Both the position numbers and the translations under genes were made by a program. DNA of 64,000 nucleotides from SVTX01 sp045612105 (GTDB lineage: Bacteria > Bacillota > Clostridia > Oscillospirales > CAG-272): the NCBI GenBank assembly GCA_045612105.1, contig JAZKYL010000045.1, forward strand, positions 1-64,000, given 5' to 3'. The first letter of the stretch is position 1. Each line of letters starts with the position of its first letter. Shown piece after piece: positions 6,780 through 15,670 of this stretch. The notes beneath the pieces were generated by a model, which worked only from the letters and a program-made list of their open reading frames with translations, was not told where the DNA came from and did no database searches.

Positions 6780-9062
6780 TTAATCAAACAGGTTAACTTC
6801 TCCCATGCCTTTTTTCTTTATCTCGAACACTTGTTTAGAAGCAATGACATCGTTACCATTGAGTATGTCCATAGTGTAAATGCCCTTTTTAGTTACATCA
6901 AGAAGCTCCACCACATATAAATACTCATCTGTTGTTTTCTTGACATCATAATACTTATCACCTACGCGAACCTCAAGATTATGGCTATCAATACCAACAA
7001 ATATTTTTATAACCGGATATTCTTTGGCCCCAAGCATAACAACCTTAGAACCATCGGTAATAAATGCTTCAACATGTGAAGGCTTGCGAGTAATTTCGAT
7101 AATGGGTACAGCCACCTCTTCAAGCGTTGCGCCACCATGAACTTCAACATTTGCCTTTCGTCCGCCCTGGAAACGGTCATAGTTAGGTAACACCCAAAAA
7201 TCATCTGTTTCAATGGCAAAGTCCGGCTTAGAGTCAAGCTCATTCTTAGGACAACATCTACCAGAATGGACTCCGCTGGTTGCCATTCTCCATAAGTTTT
7301 CGGTTTCATGCAACACGGCCAATCTAGATGCTCCATGGTCAGATATGATAACAGCTTTATCAAATTGTCCGCCCAAAATACTTGCACGAATTTTCTTCAA
7401 AAGATCGTCTATTATTTCCAACTCTTTGATGAGATAAACTGGCGTTTTAACCTTCTCATAATCAAAAGTATCTTCACCGTGGTGCTTAATTTCATCTAAC
7501 GATTTAATATCCGATACAGCGCAACCTTTGTCATTTAATGTCGAAACGAATTCTTTATTGCAACATGTCAAAGAAGGCAGCTCGCATCTACCACAAGTGA
7601 TATTTGCAGACAACCCATATTGATGACATTTTGCTTGAATATAACCCAAATACTCAACACCTAATGCATCAAAGAAATAAGCATGTGCTTTCGACAAATT
7701 AAGCTTGTCCACTATAGCTGTTCTGGCAGGCAATACGCTCAAAAAACTCAACGCCTTAGATTGTTCGTCAACCACCAGCTCAAAGGTTGGCAATATCTTG
7801 TTAATCAGTTTCTGGTACTTATAGTTTTCAAAATAAGAATCCAAAAGTGTATTCTTGAAACGATACAAAGACAAGTAATCCGCTAAATCGGGATATACTC
7901 GGCGCAATATCTTTTCAAGTTGGCTGGGAGAAAACCTGTCTCCATATGTGCTCAGCCAATCAATGATGCGTTCTTTTTCTGGCTGTGTTAAATCAGTCAA
8001 ATAATAAATCGCGTCTTCTTCCTTAACTGAAATCACTTTGCAGTAATCAACAGCTTCTTCCAAAGCGTCATCAAAAGTTCTCAAAATCTCTTTGCGTTCA
8101 GAATATAACTGCTCGAAATTGGATTGTTTATAATCCACCAACAGTATAGTTCTAAAAAGAGATTTAATGAGTTCTGAATATTTTGCAGAATTAAAAACGG
8201 ATTGTCTCAAATACGTATTTTTCGGGACACCAAAAATATGCATGCAAATAAAATACAACCACTTTTTATTATCATCGAAACTATTAAATCGAGATATCAA
8301 ATCAGATAGGTTATAGCTGCCACCGAATTCAGAATCTACAATCGAAGTCCAATCCCCACAGCCAATCAGCTTCAAAGCCAAATTCCATTGCGCATTGGTT
8401 CCAAAATTGCACAGAACGGTCTTTGTTCTTGAATCTTTGCCACACAAAATATCATAGCTGTTGCTTAATTGCGATATATTGAAAAAGGCCTTAGAAAAAT
8501 TGTCTTTGGAAACATCCGTAGCGATATATATTGGATCACTGCCTTTTGTCTCATAAGCTCGCCCAATATGTTCAAATCCATTATAGCAATTCGGAAATGC
8601 CTCCGCCAAATCGGGATTGATGAGACATATTTCTACAGAAGAATCTGCATCGCCATCTGCAATGTATATCTGCCCCCTCTCGGAAAAACGTGAGTCAGCA
8701 AAACGCAATTGATTTTTGCATTTGTATGTTACAATTACAAGATGTCCGCTGACGGTCTTAGATAGAATGGTTTTAAGATTACTTTGCGTGTAGTCTTCAC
8801 CTTGAAGTTTCAAAAACGCAGTCAAGCCTACTACGAATGTATTCCCTTCATTCTTACCGACAGAATCAATAAACTCTTCCAGTTTGAAGGTGCCGTCCTC
8901 TCTGCAGAAACTATCTGCAGAGAGAAAACTATTTTCACCTATTGAAAAGAAATCAATAAAATCCGCCAAATCATCTTTCGTCGGAAAGTCGACCACAACG
9001 GGCCACCTTTTATCAGAAGATAAAAATGCGCCTATTCTCTTTTTGATTGTATCGAGATTCAT
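6780..9062 (-). CDS. pglZ: BREX protein PglZ (alkaline-phosphatase-like)
   Basis: A 760-aa protein. PglZ is the signature protein of BREX systems, built around an alkaline-phosphatase superfamily domain. Two metal-site signatures of that fold are visible: FFDALGVEYL (463-472) and VIISDHGASR (571-580). A C-terminal beta domain with EEVAVPIIEI follows, as in other PglZ proteins. Four cysteines at CGRC and TCC (490-501) may bind an additional metal. It lies 14 bases downstream of brxC and 11 upstream of brxL. Its exact reaction in BREX is not settled in the literature I know. Confidence 0.88.
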   Translation of the reverse strand: MNLDTIKKRIGAFLSSDKRWPVVVDFPTKDDLADFIDFFSIGENSFLSADSFCREDGTFKLEEFIDSVGKNEGNTFVVGLTAFLKLQGEDYTQSNLKTILSKTVSGHLVIVTYKCKNQLRFADSRFSERGQIYIADGDADSSVEICLINPDLAEAFPNCYNGFEHIGRAYETKGSDPIYIATDVSKDNFSKAFFNISQLSNSYDILCGKDSRTKTVLCNFGTNAQWNLALKLIGCGDWTSIVDSEFGGSYNLSDLISRFNSFDDNKKWLYFICMHIFGVPKNTYLRQSVFNSAKYSELIKSLFRTILLVDYKQSNFEQLYSERKEILRTFDDALEEAVDYCKVISVKEEDAIYYLTDLTQPEKERIIDWLSTYGDRFSPSQLEKILRRVYPDLADYLSLYRFKNTLLDSYFENYKYQKLINKILPTFELVVDEQSKALSFLSVLPARTAIVDKLNLSKAHAYFFDALGVEYLGYIQAKCHQYGLSANITCGRCELPSLTCCNKEFVSTLNDKGCAVSDIKSLDEIKHHGEDTFDYEKVKTPVYLIKELEIIDDLLKKIRASILGGQFDKAVIISDHGASRLAVLHETENLWRMATSGVHSGRCCPKNELDSKPDFAIETDDFWVLPNYDRFQGGRKANVEVHGGATLEEVAVPIIEITRKPSHVEAFITDGSKVVMLGAKEYPVIKIFVGIDSHNLEVRVGDKYYDVKKTTDEYLYVVELLDVTKKGIYTMDILNGNDVIASKQVFEIKKKGMGEVNLFD

Positions 9063-9076
9063 AGACTACCTCCCAA

Positions 9077-12000
9077 TTATTTTTTCCCTTTCATGATTTC
9101 CACACCAACGACAATATTATCCTCAATCAACTGCTTCAAATACTCCTTAACTTGATCAGCGGGCATGTCATCAATAATCTTCTTAGCCTTACCATAACCG
9201 CTTTCAGTATACTTTGCTTTCGCTAAAATGCGGATTTTGGTAGAAACATCTTTGCTTTCAAGCCAATAATACGGAGCATCAGAAACATGACTACGCAGGT
9301 ACTGTTTCACTTTTTCAACATCATCAAACAGAACCGTATAATCTGCCAGGAAAACTTCAGTAAAGACTTTATCTCTGGCTTCCTTACTATTGAGCTCACC
9401 CAGATAAGACATCTTCAATATGTACTCCATAGCTGTAGCAATGGCATTATCGTCCGTGCTCTTGCTATTGATAGTAGCAAACACACGTCTTGCAGTGGCG
9501 GTTTCATCCGCAGGCACCATAGCTATAATAGGCATGCTATACTGATTAGACCATGCAAACGGAGACTCAGTATTGGTCAACTCAAACCATTTCTGTCTCA
9601 ACTTAACATGCTTGAGACTTCCCTTATAACTATCAACAGCAGACTGAACCTTAGCGGTATACGTGTCGGGTTCTGAAGTGTATGTGTTCTTAAACGCATA
9701 TTTATCATCATCCAAAAGAACCTTAACATCTTCTTCGGTCAATTCATCCAGATAGAAGCTGCAAGCCTTCATAAACAACGTGCTCTGCGACGACATAAAC
9801 TGCTTAAAATGATCAAGATTGGCATTGAGCAAGTCTAAGAATGTCTTTTTCTGAGAATCAAGCAAGTTTCCAGCTTTTTTCAATTGATAAAGCATTTCAT
9901 AGAACGCTCTCGCATCTCCAAGCTCGTTCTTGATTACCGAAAAGGCAATTCTGATTTGTTCAATCTTGCTGCACCATGCTCGAATAGTCTCGAGATAAGT
10001 AACATTCTTTGTCAAAATCTTATTACTGGTTTCAATGATTTCATACTCAGTAATCAACTCGTCAATTTTGCCGTGAACAGTATCCTGATTCCAAACCCAG
10101 TTGGCCGCATCTGAGCTAAACTTGTAAGCCAAATGATTAATGAATTGTCCTCCATCACCAATAGCTTTTGCAAGGCTGGGCAGGAGTCCGCCGCGATACA
10201 CCTCAAGATACTTGAGCATACCATTCTTACAGTTATCCTTGGTAAGAACCGCTTTCAAATCATCAACAACACCAGGATGATCAAGGCAAATTCTGCCTAT
10301 TGCAAGAGCGATATCTGTATCAGACATTTCACCTGGCATATTTTTGTTATTTGCTATGCCACAATAATTGTCAATCAGCGAACATACAATATCCTTACTT
10401 GTCTTGAACGTCACACCATCGATAGTATACTTAATCAGCCAAATCGGGAAAGAGAATCCCTTCATTTGCTCACGAATTCGAGAACGAGTTTCAGTAACAG
10501 ATACGCAGTACTTCTCCTCAATGTCAAATGCGGTGGAAGTGGCACCATTGAAGGCGCGTTCCTCTTCAGTCAATGTAACGATATATTTATCCTTATATCT
10601 TCTATCCGGCGTATTCTCCTGTTTAATGATTTCGGAGATCATGGAAGCAAGCTTATCTGCATCCAAGGGAACTGTGGTTAAGTTGTCACTGTATGAATAA
10701 ACACCAGATGTAGCGTATTCCTTCAGGACGAAGCCAAGAATAAACGCAGTAAGATTACACGGCATAAATCCATACGGCTCTGCCTTCAAAGCGCTGTAGA
10801 TTTTTCCAATAGAGATGCGGTCACTCTTTTCATATTCTTTGCTGATAATTTCGTCAACAGCAACCTTCAAGGAGGCAATATAGGTGTGTGACTGCGTCCA
10901 ATAACTCGGAACCTTCCAAGCACCCTTGAGCGCATTTTCAAGTTTTGTTGCCTCGTTACCTGAGCGGAAAGTTCCTTTGGTTTCCTCTATAATACCACAA
11001 GTAGCACCTGCAGCTAACGAATTGGCATCGAACATAGTATTTAGCACGCTGGTAAACGAGGACTCAAGGCACTGAGGATAATGGAACTTGTTAATTTCCA
11101 TCAACTTAGTCATCAAATCGTTGATATTGGTTACTCTTTCACCGTCGGGAACATACCTAGAATAGACATAAAAATCCCCGTTTTTAATTCGCTTAGACCA
11201 GTTCTTTAGAACTTCAATAGCGTAGCCTTCATACGTCTTTCTTTGGTCAATATCACTCTGTCCTATTGCCAATGCCATAGCATAATTTTCAACGAACTCA
11301 TTATACTCGCCCTCTCCCAATATACAATTAGAAGAATCGATAACCACAACATTCGACTCTGCGTTGCTTTCAAAGAATCCCTTGATTTTTCGCTGCAAAG
11401 CAGCGCCCTCTGCGGAATCTCGCGCAATGGTTGCAATGGTATAAAGCTTGTTAGTTACCTCGGTAGGATTATTAGCTTTTCTGATTTCTGCATCAAAATC
11501 GGAAAGTGTAGCATAAGCCAATGAATATCTAAGTCGCAGAGCACCATTCAACTCGATGGTAGTTCTCAAATCGCTACCAGCCATAAATGACATGTCCTTC
11601 GTGGATTTAGTTTTTGCATCCTTTATAAAAGGAGCGGGGTCAACCGAAGGTCCAACATTCTTGCAGCAATACGAGAAAACCTCACCTGTAAGAGGTGTTC
11701 TTGTTACAACATGAGCATTCAAAAGATTGCGAGCAATATTCTGTGCGGTAAATTCAAGATCAGTTCCTTCAAATGCAAGCGTGAGATTTCGATTGTTGGG
11801 TAAGAATATTTCTCTATTTCCCGACATTCTATCCGATACCGCTTGTAACAGCAATATTGTTTTCAAAACACGGCGCTGGTCTTCAAGCAGCTCTTTTTCA
11901 AGTCTTGAGGTATAGCAATTCAAAACTTCCTTGATACCAGATGCCAATTTATCCTGACCATTCTCGTAAAAGTAGCTCCAAAGCATATCAATAGTAATGA

Positions 12001-13264
12001 ACGGGTTTTGTGAAGTAAAATCAAAATTATCGATAAACCATTGGAAAGCTTTTACATCATCACCCTCATCGTTCTTGATGAAGTTAAACATGCTTCTCGC
12101 TGTAGAAGTATAATAAATAGAAATATGTTGAAGCAGCAACGCCGCATAAGGATGGATCGGCAACACATTAGAAAGATCTTTATCCGTCAGGTTAATCTTA
12201 TTCTTCACTGCTGTTCTACTCTGCTGTGTTCTCTTATCAAGGCTTGCCTTGTTTCTTGTCCATCTCGCAGAAAGATCCGCATCATCAGTAACTTTCATGG
12301 CCTGTGCCATCAATTCAAAAGCTATGTTTTCAGGCAACGAAATATGAATAGGCGGCACAAAACGGTCGAGAATTTTCCTCTTATCCGGGTCGCTATCAGA
12401 GAAATATGCCTCTGCCTTATGCGTAACAATCATCAAACAGAACGGAGCCGTCGCCGAAAGCTCGGCGATCTGCTGAAATCCTGTTAAGTGATGCATATTA
12501 TTGATAAAATATTCGGAGAACTCGTCCCAAATGAAGAGGAGATTGTAAAGATTATTCTTTTCAATTACCTCACGAATCCATTCACAGAGCTCGCCTGTAT
12601 TCATTTTGAAGTGACCTTTTACAATGTCAACCTTGAACACCTTTGCAATGAGTGCTCGAAGAGCATCATCTTTGTATGTACGGAGCTTCTCAAGAATATC
12701 ATCAGCTTTGTCACCGCCGAGAATATCCTTGTAAGAACCAGTAGCAAAAACATCAAAACTCTGTTTATTTTCGGCATTCTCAAAGTAACGAATAAGAGAA
12801 TTTCTCAAAGAAGTACTTGCTGAGTTGACAATACCGTTTTCAGATAAAGCTTTCTCAATACCCTCTTGGATAGCCACAATCAAATCTGTATCGCTAGAAA
12901 TGTCCGACGAACCATATCTATGGCAAACGAGAATCTTACCAGAATTCTTCTCGGCTGTTAAACTCTTACAAAGAAAAGTATCTAGATTGTATTTTTCAAA
13001 ATATGCTACGGTATCTTCTTCGCTAGCTTCCAGCAACTTTTTAAGTGTAAGCACCGCATGAGACTTACCGGTACCATAAGCACCATCCACCCAAATAGAT
13101 AGGCGCTGCTTTCTCTTTAAAACATCAACCGTTGCTTTCAGCATTGTCACGAAAGAAGGGTGCGGATAGAATTTTTTCCACAGGTCGGGCTGTGTGTCAA
13201 TTATCTTTTTATCAACTTGCGGAAAATACTCAGGATCTATATCGAAATAATCACGATAACTCAT
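9077..13264 (-). CDS. brxC: BREX protein BrxC/PglY, large P-loop ATPase
   Basis: A 1395-aa protein starting MSYRDYFDIDPEYFPQVD, the usual BrxC N-terminus. Walker A is GAYGTGKS (61-68) and Walker B is LLFIWDEF (242-249); the region around them resembles ORC/Cdc6-type AAA+ domains. The long remainder is helical. BrxC is the central ATPase of BREX and interacts with the modification and PglZ components. The start has an AGGAGG-type site, 12 bases after the brxP stop. No break is seen over 4.2 kb. Confidence 0.9.
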   Translation of the reverse strand: MSYRDYFDIDPEYFPQVDKKIIDTQPDLWKKFYPHPSFVTMLKATVDVLKRKQRLSIWVDGAYGTGKSHAVLTLKKLLEASEEDTVAYFEKYNLDTFLCKSLTAEKNSGKILVCHRYGSSDISSDTDLIVAIQEGIEKALSENGIVNSASTSLRNSLIRYFENAENKQSFDVFATGSYKDILGGDKADDILEKLRTYKDDALRALIAKVFKVDIVKGHFKMNTGELCEWIREVIEKNNLYNLLFIWDEFSEYFINNMHHLTGFQQIAELSATAPFCLMIVTHKAEAYFSDSDPDKRKILDRFVPPIHISLPENIAFELMAQAMKVTDDADLSARWTRNKASLDKRTQQSRTAVKNKINLTDKDLSNVLPIHPYAALLLQHISIYYTSTARSMFNFIKNDEGDDVKAFQWFIDNFDFTSQNPFITIDMLWSYFYENGQDKLASGIKEVLNCYTSRLEKELLEDQRRVLKTILLLQAVSDRMSGNREIFLPNNRNLTLAFEGTDLEFTAQNIARNLLNAHVVTRTPLTGEVFSYCCKNVGPSVDPAPFIKDAKTKSTKDMSFMAGSDLRTTIELNGALRLRYSLAYATLSDFDAEIRKANNPTEVTNKLYTIATIARDSAEGAALQRKIKGFFESNAESNVVVIDSSNCILGEGEYNEFVENYAMALAIGQSDIDQRKTYEGYAIEVLKNWSKRIKNGDFYVYSRYVPDGERVTNINDLMTKLMEINKFHYPQCLESSFTSVLNTMFDANSLAAGATCGIIEETKGTFRSGNEATKLENALKGAWKVPSYWTQSHTYIASLKVAVDEIISKEYEKSDRISIGKIYSALKAEPYGFMPCNLTAFILGFVLKEYATSGVYSYSDNLTTVPLDADKLASMISEIIKQENTPDRRYKDKYIVTLTEEERAFNGATSTAFDIEEKYCVSVTETRSRIREQMKGFSFPIWLIKYTIDGVTFKTSKDIVCSLIDNYCGIANNKNMPGEMSDTDIALAIGRICLDHPGVVDDLKAVLTKDNCKNGMLKYLEVYRGGLLPSLAKAIGDGGQFINHLAYKFSSDAANWVWNQDTVHGKIDELITEYEIIETSNKILTKNVTYLETIRAWCSKIEQIRIAFSVIKNELGDARAFYEMLYQLKKAGNLLDSQKKTFLDLLNANLDHFKQFMSSQSTLFMKACSFYLDELTEEDVKVLLDDDKYAFKNTYTSEPDTYTAKVQSAVDSYKGSLKHVKLRQKWFELTNTESPFAWSNQYSMPIIAMVPADETATARRVFATINSKSTDDNAIATAMEYILKMSYLGELNSKEARDKVFTEVFLADYTVLFDDVEKVKQYLRSHVSDAPYYWLESKDVSTKIRILAKAKYTESGYGKAKKIIDDMPADQVKEYLKQLIEDNIVVGVEIMKGKK

Positions 13265-13276
13265 TTCACTTCCTCC

Positions 13277-15667
13277 TTAGAACAACTCGTTTAATATCTC
13301 TTCGGCGCTCATATCACTCTTCAAAGTAATATTGTCCAACCCAAGCGTAAATCGCGCTTCAATGAGATCCGGATAATTAAAAGTTAATCCGTTTAATACT
13401 TTTTCCATTGTTTCACGGTTCAAGCCGAACATTTGAGTAGGGCTGATACCATCACTGTCGATTGAATGATCGAGCAATCTAGTCAAAGTAAACTGTTTAT
13501 AATTGCCACATGCCTCTGCGAATCGATACAAAGCATATAAAACAATTCTTTCGTCGGGGTTATTCCAAGGAAATCTTATGATGGAATTCAATGTGCGACC
13601 GCTTGCCTTTTCTTCATAATCACAAATTCCGAATCCAAGGTCATTACCCAAAGGTCTAATGGAAATAAAAATGTTCTTAAAAGCTGAAACAATATGCTCT
13701 CGAACTGTAGCGCTCGTTGTATCGTCAAGCATTGCATAGATTGCATCTGGGGTATATGTATTATTCAAATCAATATTTTTAACCCACCAACCAAATTGGC
13801 TAGAGTAGGACCAGTTTACAGCTATCAATGCCCAAGCAAGAGAGGAGTCGATTCCAATATCGCAAACAATTTCACCGAATCTTGTCAGCTGAGGTTTCTT
13901 ATCACCCTTACCTTTTACTGCAATGCCTGTGTCCTGCAAGAAGCTCTGAAGATACTTAACTTTGTTGGTTCCCAACGAGTGGCTAGATGTCCAGAAATCA
14001 TAGTTTCCTTCTATCGCCTTGAAATATTGTTCTAACCAATCATATTCAACGCCCATATTTCCATATCTGTTTATACTTCCCATTTTTCCTTCTCCTTTAG
14101 GTAATCTCATTGAATTTGCCAGCAGACAACCATAAAAAACATCATGACATTTTCGACATTTTACACATTTATCATCAATTGTAACTTTTCCATCCGCCAT
14201 TTTTATATATCCGTGGGGGCAATTGGCTTCACACACTTGACATAACACACAGTAAGCCGTTTTTCGCATAACGATCTTAAAAGCAGACATAAAGTCGATA
14301 TCCACTTTGGTATTGGAGCCAATATTGAAAGAAAACTGTACTTCGTCATGAGATTCTGTATACTCACCAACATATTTTTTATTAGCAAAGAAAATCTCCA
14401 ATTCACTGTCGGACACATAGGAAATCTTCCCGATGGTTTTGATCCATTCTCGCCAATCAGAACTTATGTGATCAATTTTGATTTGGAAAACGCCTTTTTC
14501 AAAACTATCGGAACAGTAACTTTTGGCGATCGATAACTCACGTCCGCTTCTACGCGCCTTCCACCCTCCAATTTCCATAAATTCATTGACCTGTTTTTCG
14601 GTATTAAGATTTTTCGAAGACGTTTCTAAGATGATATTGTTAAAATCAGTTGTGCTTAATGCCCCGCCGATAGATTCGCTATAGCATACTTCCTTAAAGT
14701 ACATATTCTTGTACGCGGCCATGGGACAAACCAAGCATCCTGCTCGGCTGTTACCCTTTTTATATGCTTCGTTTATTATTAATCCCTCTGCATATATATA
14801 ATTAAACAATTCAGCAGAATTCCATTCGAGTATGGGATGACAACTATACTGTCCTCTTATCTTTTCTCCTAAGCTAACATCATCGTACTCACTTCTAGAA
14901 ACACTCTCATCGCCTCTTATTCCGGTGAAAGCCATACCCCTAAAACGAGGATTTCCAGTATATTCTCGAAGAGTAACTATCTGTGGCGTTGTTTTATGCA
15001 CGCTGCAACACCATCTCATAGTTTGAGCTGGGGGACCAAAAATTCTCCATGATTCCAATGGTGACATTTTAGAGCGAGCTTCCAAAAAGTCTATTTTCTC
15101 TTGTGCACAGAAAAATTTAATTTTCTCAACCACATCATAGGTATCGGAAAACTCCATTCCGGTATCGCCAAACAGAACTTTGAATTCATTGTGAGGTAAT
15201 GCGCGCTGAACCAAGTCAAGCGCTACAACACTGTCCTTTCCACCGGAGAAAGCCACATAAAAAACATCTACCTTATTACGGTATTCAACAAACGTATTAT
15301 AAATTTTCTTTATAGTGTCTTGTACTAATTGGGCCATCAAATCGCGATTTTTCTCAACCATAGCGGGGATATCTACGAATCGCAATGGAAATCCTTCCGG
15401 CTCGGGATCTTCAATTAAAACTATTTCAGGGGCTGTATAACATGATCCGCCTTTTGTTTTTGCAACCAATCTCCCACGATAAAAATAGTTGTTCGCCTCA
15501 GCCCACATATACGGATATGTATCGTTTTTATCATATACCCAATGCTTGTCAAAACCCAGGATGTCCAGCTCTTGATAGTATACTGGTCTAGGTTCTTTTG
15601 AAAAAGTAAGTGGCATCGGCGTTAATATAAACCCGCCTGTTGATGCGTCCCATTCGTATGTATACAT
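13277..15667 (-). CDS. brxP: BrxP: PP-loop (PAPS-reductase-like) protein with ferredoxin and DUF4007 regions
   Basis: A 796-aa protein specific to type 4 BREX. The PP-loop SGGKDS (141-146) marks an adenylating sulfur-transfer enzyme of the PAPS reductase/DndC kind. GIRGDES (249-255), WCC (219-221) and GCLVCP (310-315) are placed as in DndC-like proteins that carry an Fe-S cluster. A ferredoxin-like segment follows with Cys473/476/479/483 and Cys501/504/507/514, enough for two [4Fe-4S] clusters. The last 260 residues resemble DUF4007. The start is four bases after the 919-aa gene. I infer a role in putting sulfur on DNA in place of the methylase used by other BREX types. Confidence 0.85.
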   Translation of the reverse strand: MYTYEWDASTGGFILTPMPLTFSKEPRPVYYQELDILGFDKHWVYDKNDTYPYMWAEANNYFYRGRLVAKTKGGSCYTAPEIVLIEDPEPEGFPLRFVDIPAMVEKNRDLMAQLVQDTIKKIYNTFVEYRNKVDVFYVAFSGGKDSVVALDLVQRALPHNEFKVLFGDTGMEFSDTYDVVEKIKFFCAQEKIDFLEARSKMSPLESWRIFGPPAQTMRWCCSVHKTTPQIVTLREYTGNPRFRGMAFTGIRGDESVSRSEYDDVSLGEKIRGQYSCHPILEWNSAELFNYIYAEGLIINEAYKKGNSRAGCLVCPMAAYKNMYFKEVCYSESIGGALSTTDFNNIILETSSKNLNTEKQVNEFMEIGGWKARRSGRELSIAKSYCSDSFEKGVFQIKIDHISSDWREWIKTIGKISYVSDSELEIFFANKKYVGEYTESHDEVQFSFNIGSNTKVDIDFMSAFKIVMRKTAYCVLCQVCEANCPHGYIKMADGKVTIDDKCVKCRKCHDVFYGCLLANSMRLPKGEGKMGSINRYGNMGVEYDWLEQYFKAIEGNYDFWTSSHSLGTNKVKYLQSFLQDTGIAVKGKGDKKPQLTRFGEIVCDIGIDSSLAWALIAVNWSYSSQFGWWVKNIDLNNTYTPDAIYAMLDDTTSATVREHIVSAFKNIFISIRPLGNDLGFGICDYEEKASGRTLNSIIRFPWNNPDERIVLYALYRFAEACGNYKQFTLTRLLDHSIDSDGISPTQMFGLNRETMEKVLNGLTFNYPDLIEARFTLGLDNITLKSDMSAEEILNELF

Positions 15668-15670
15668 AAT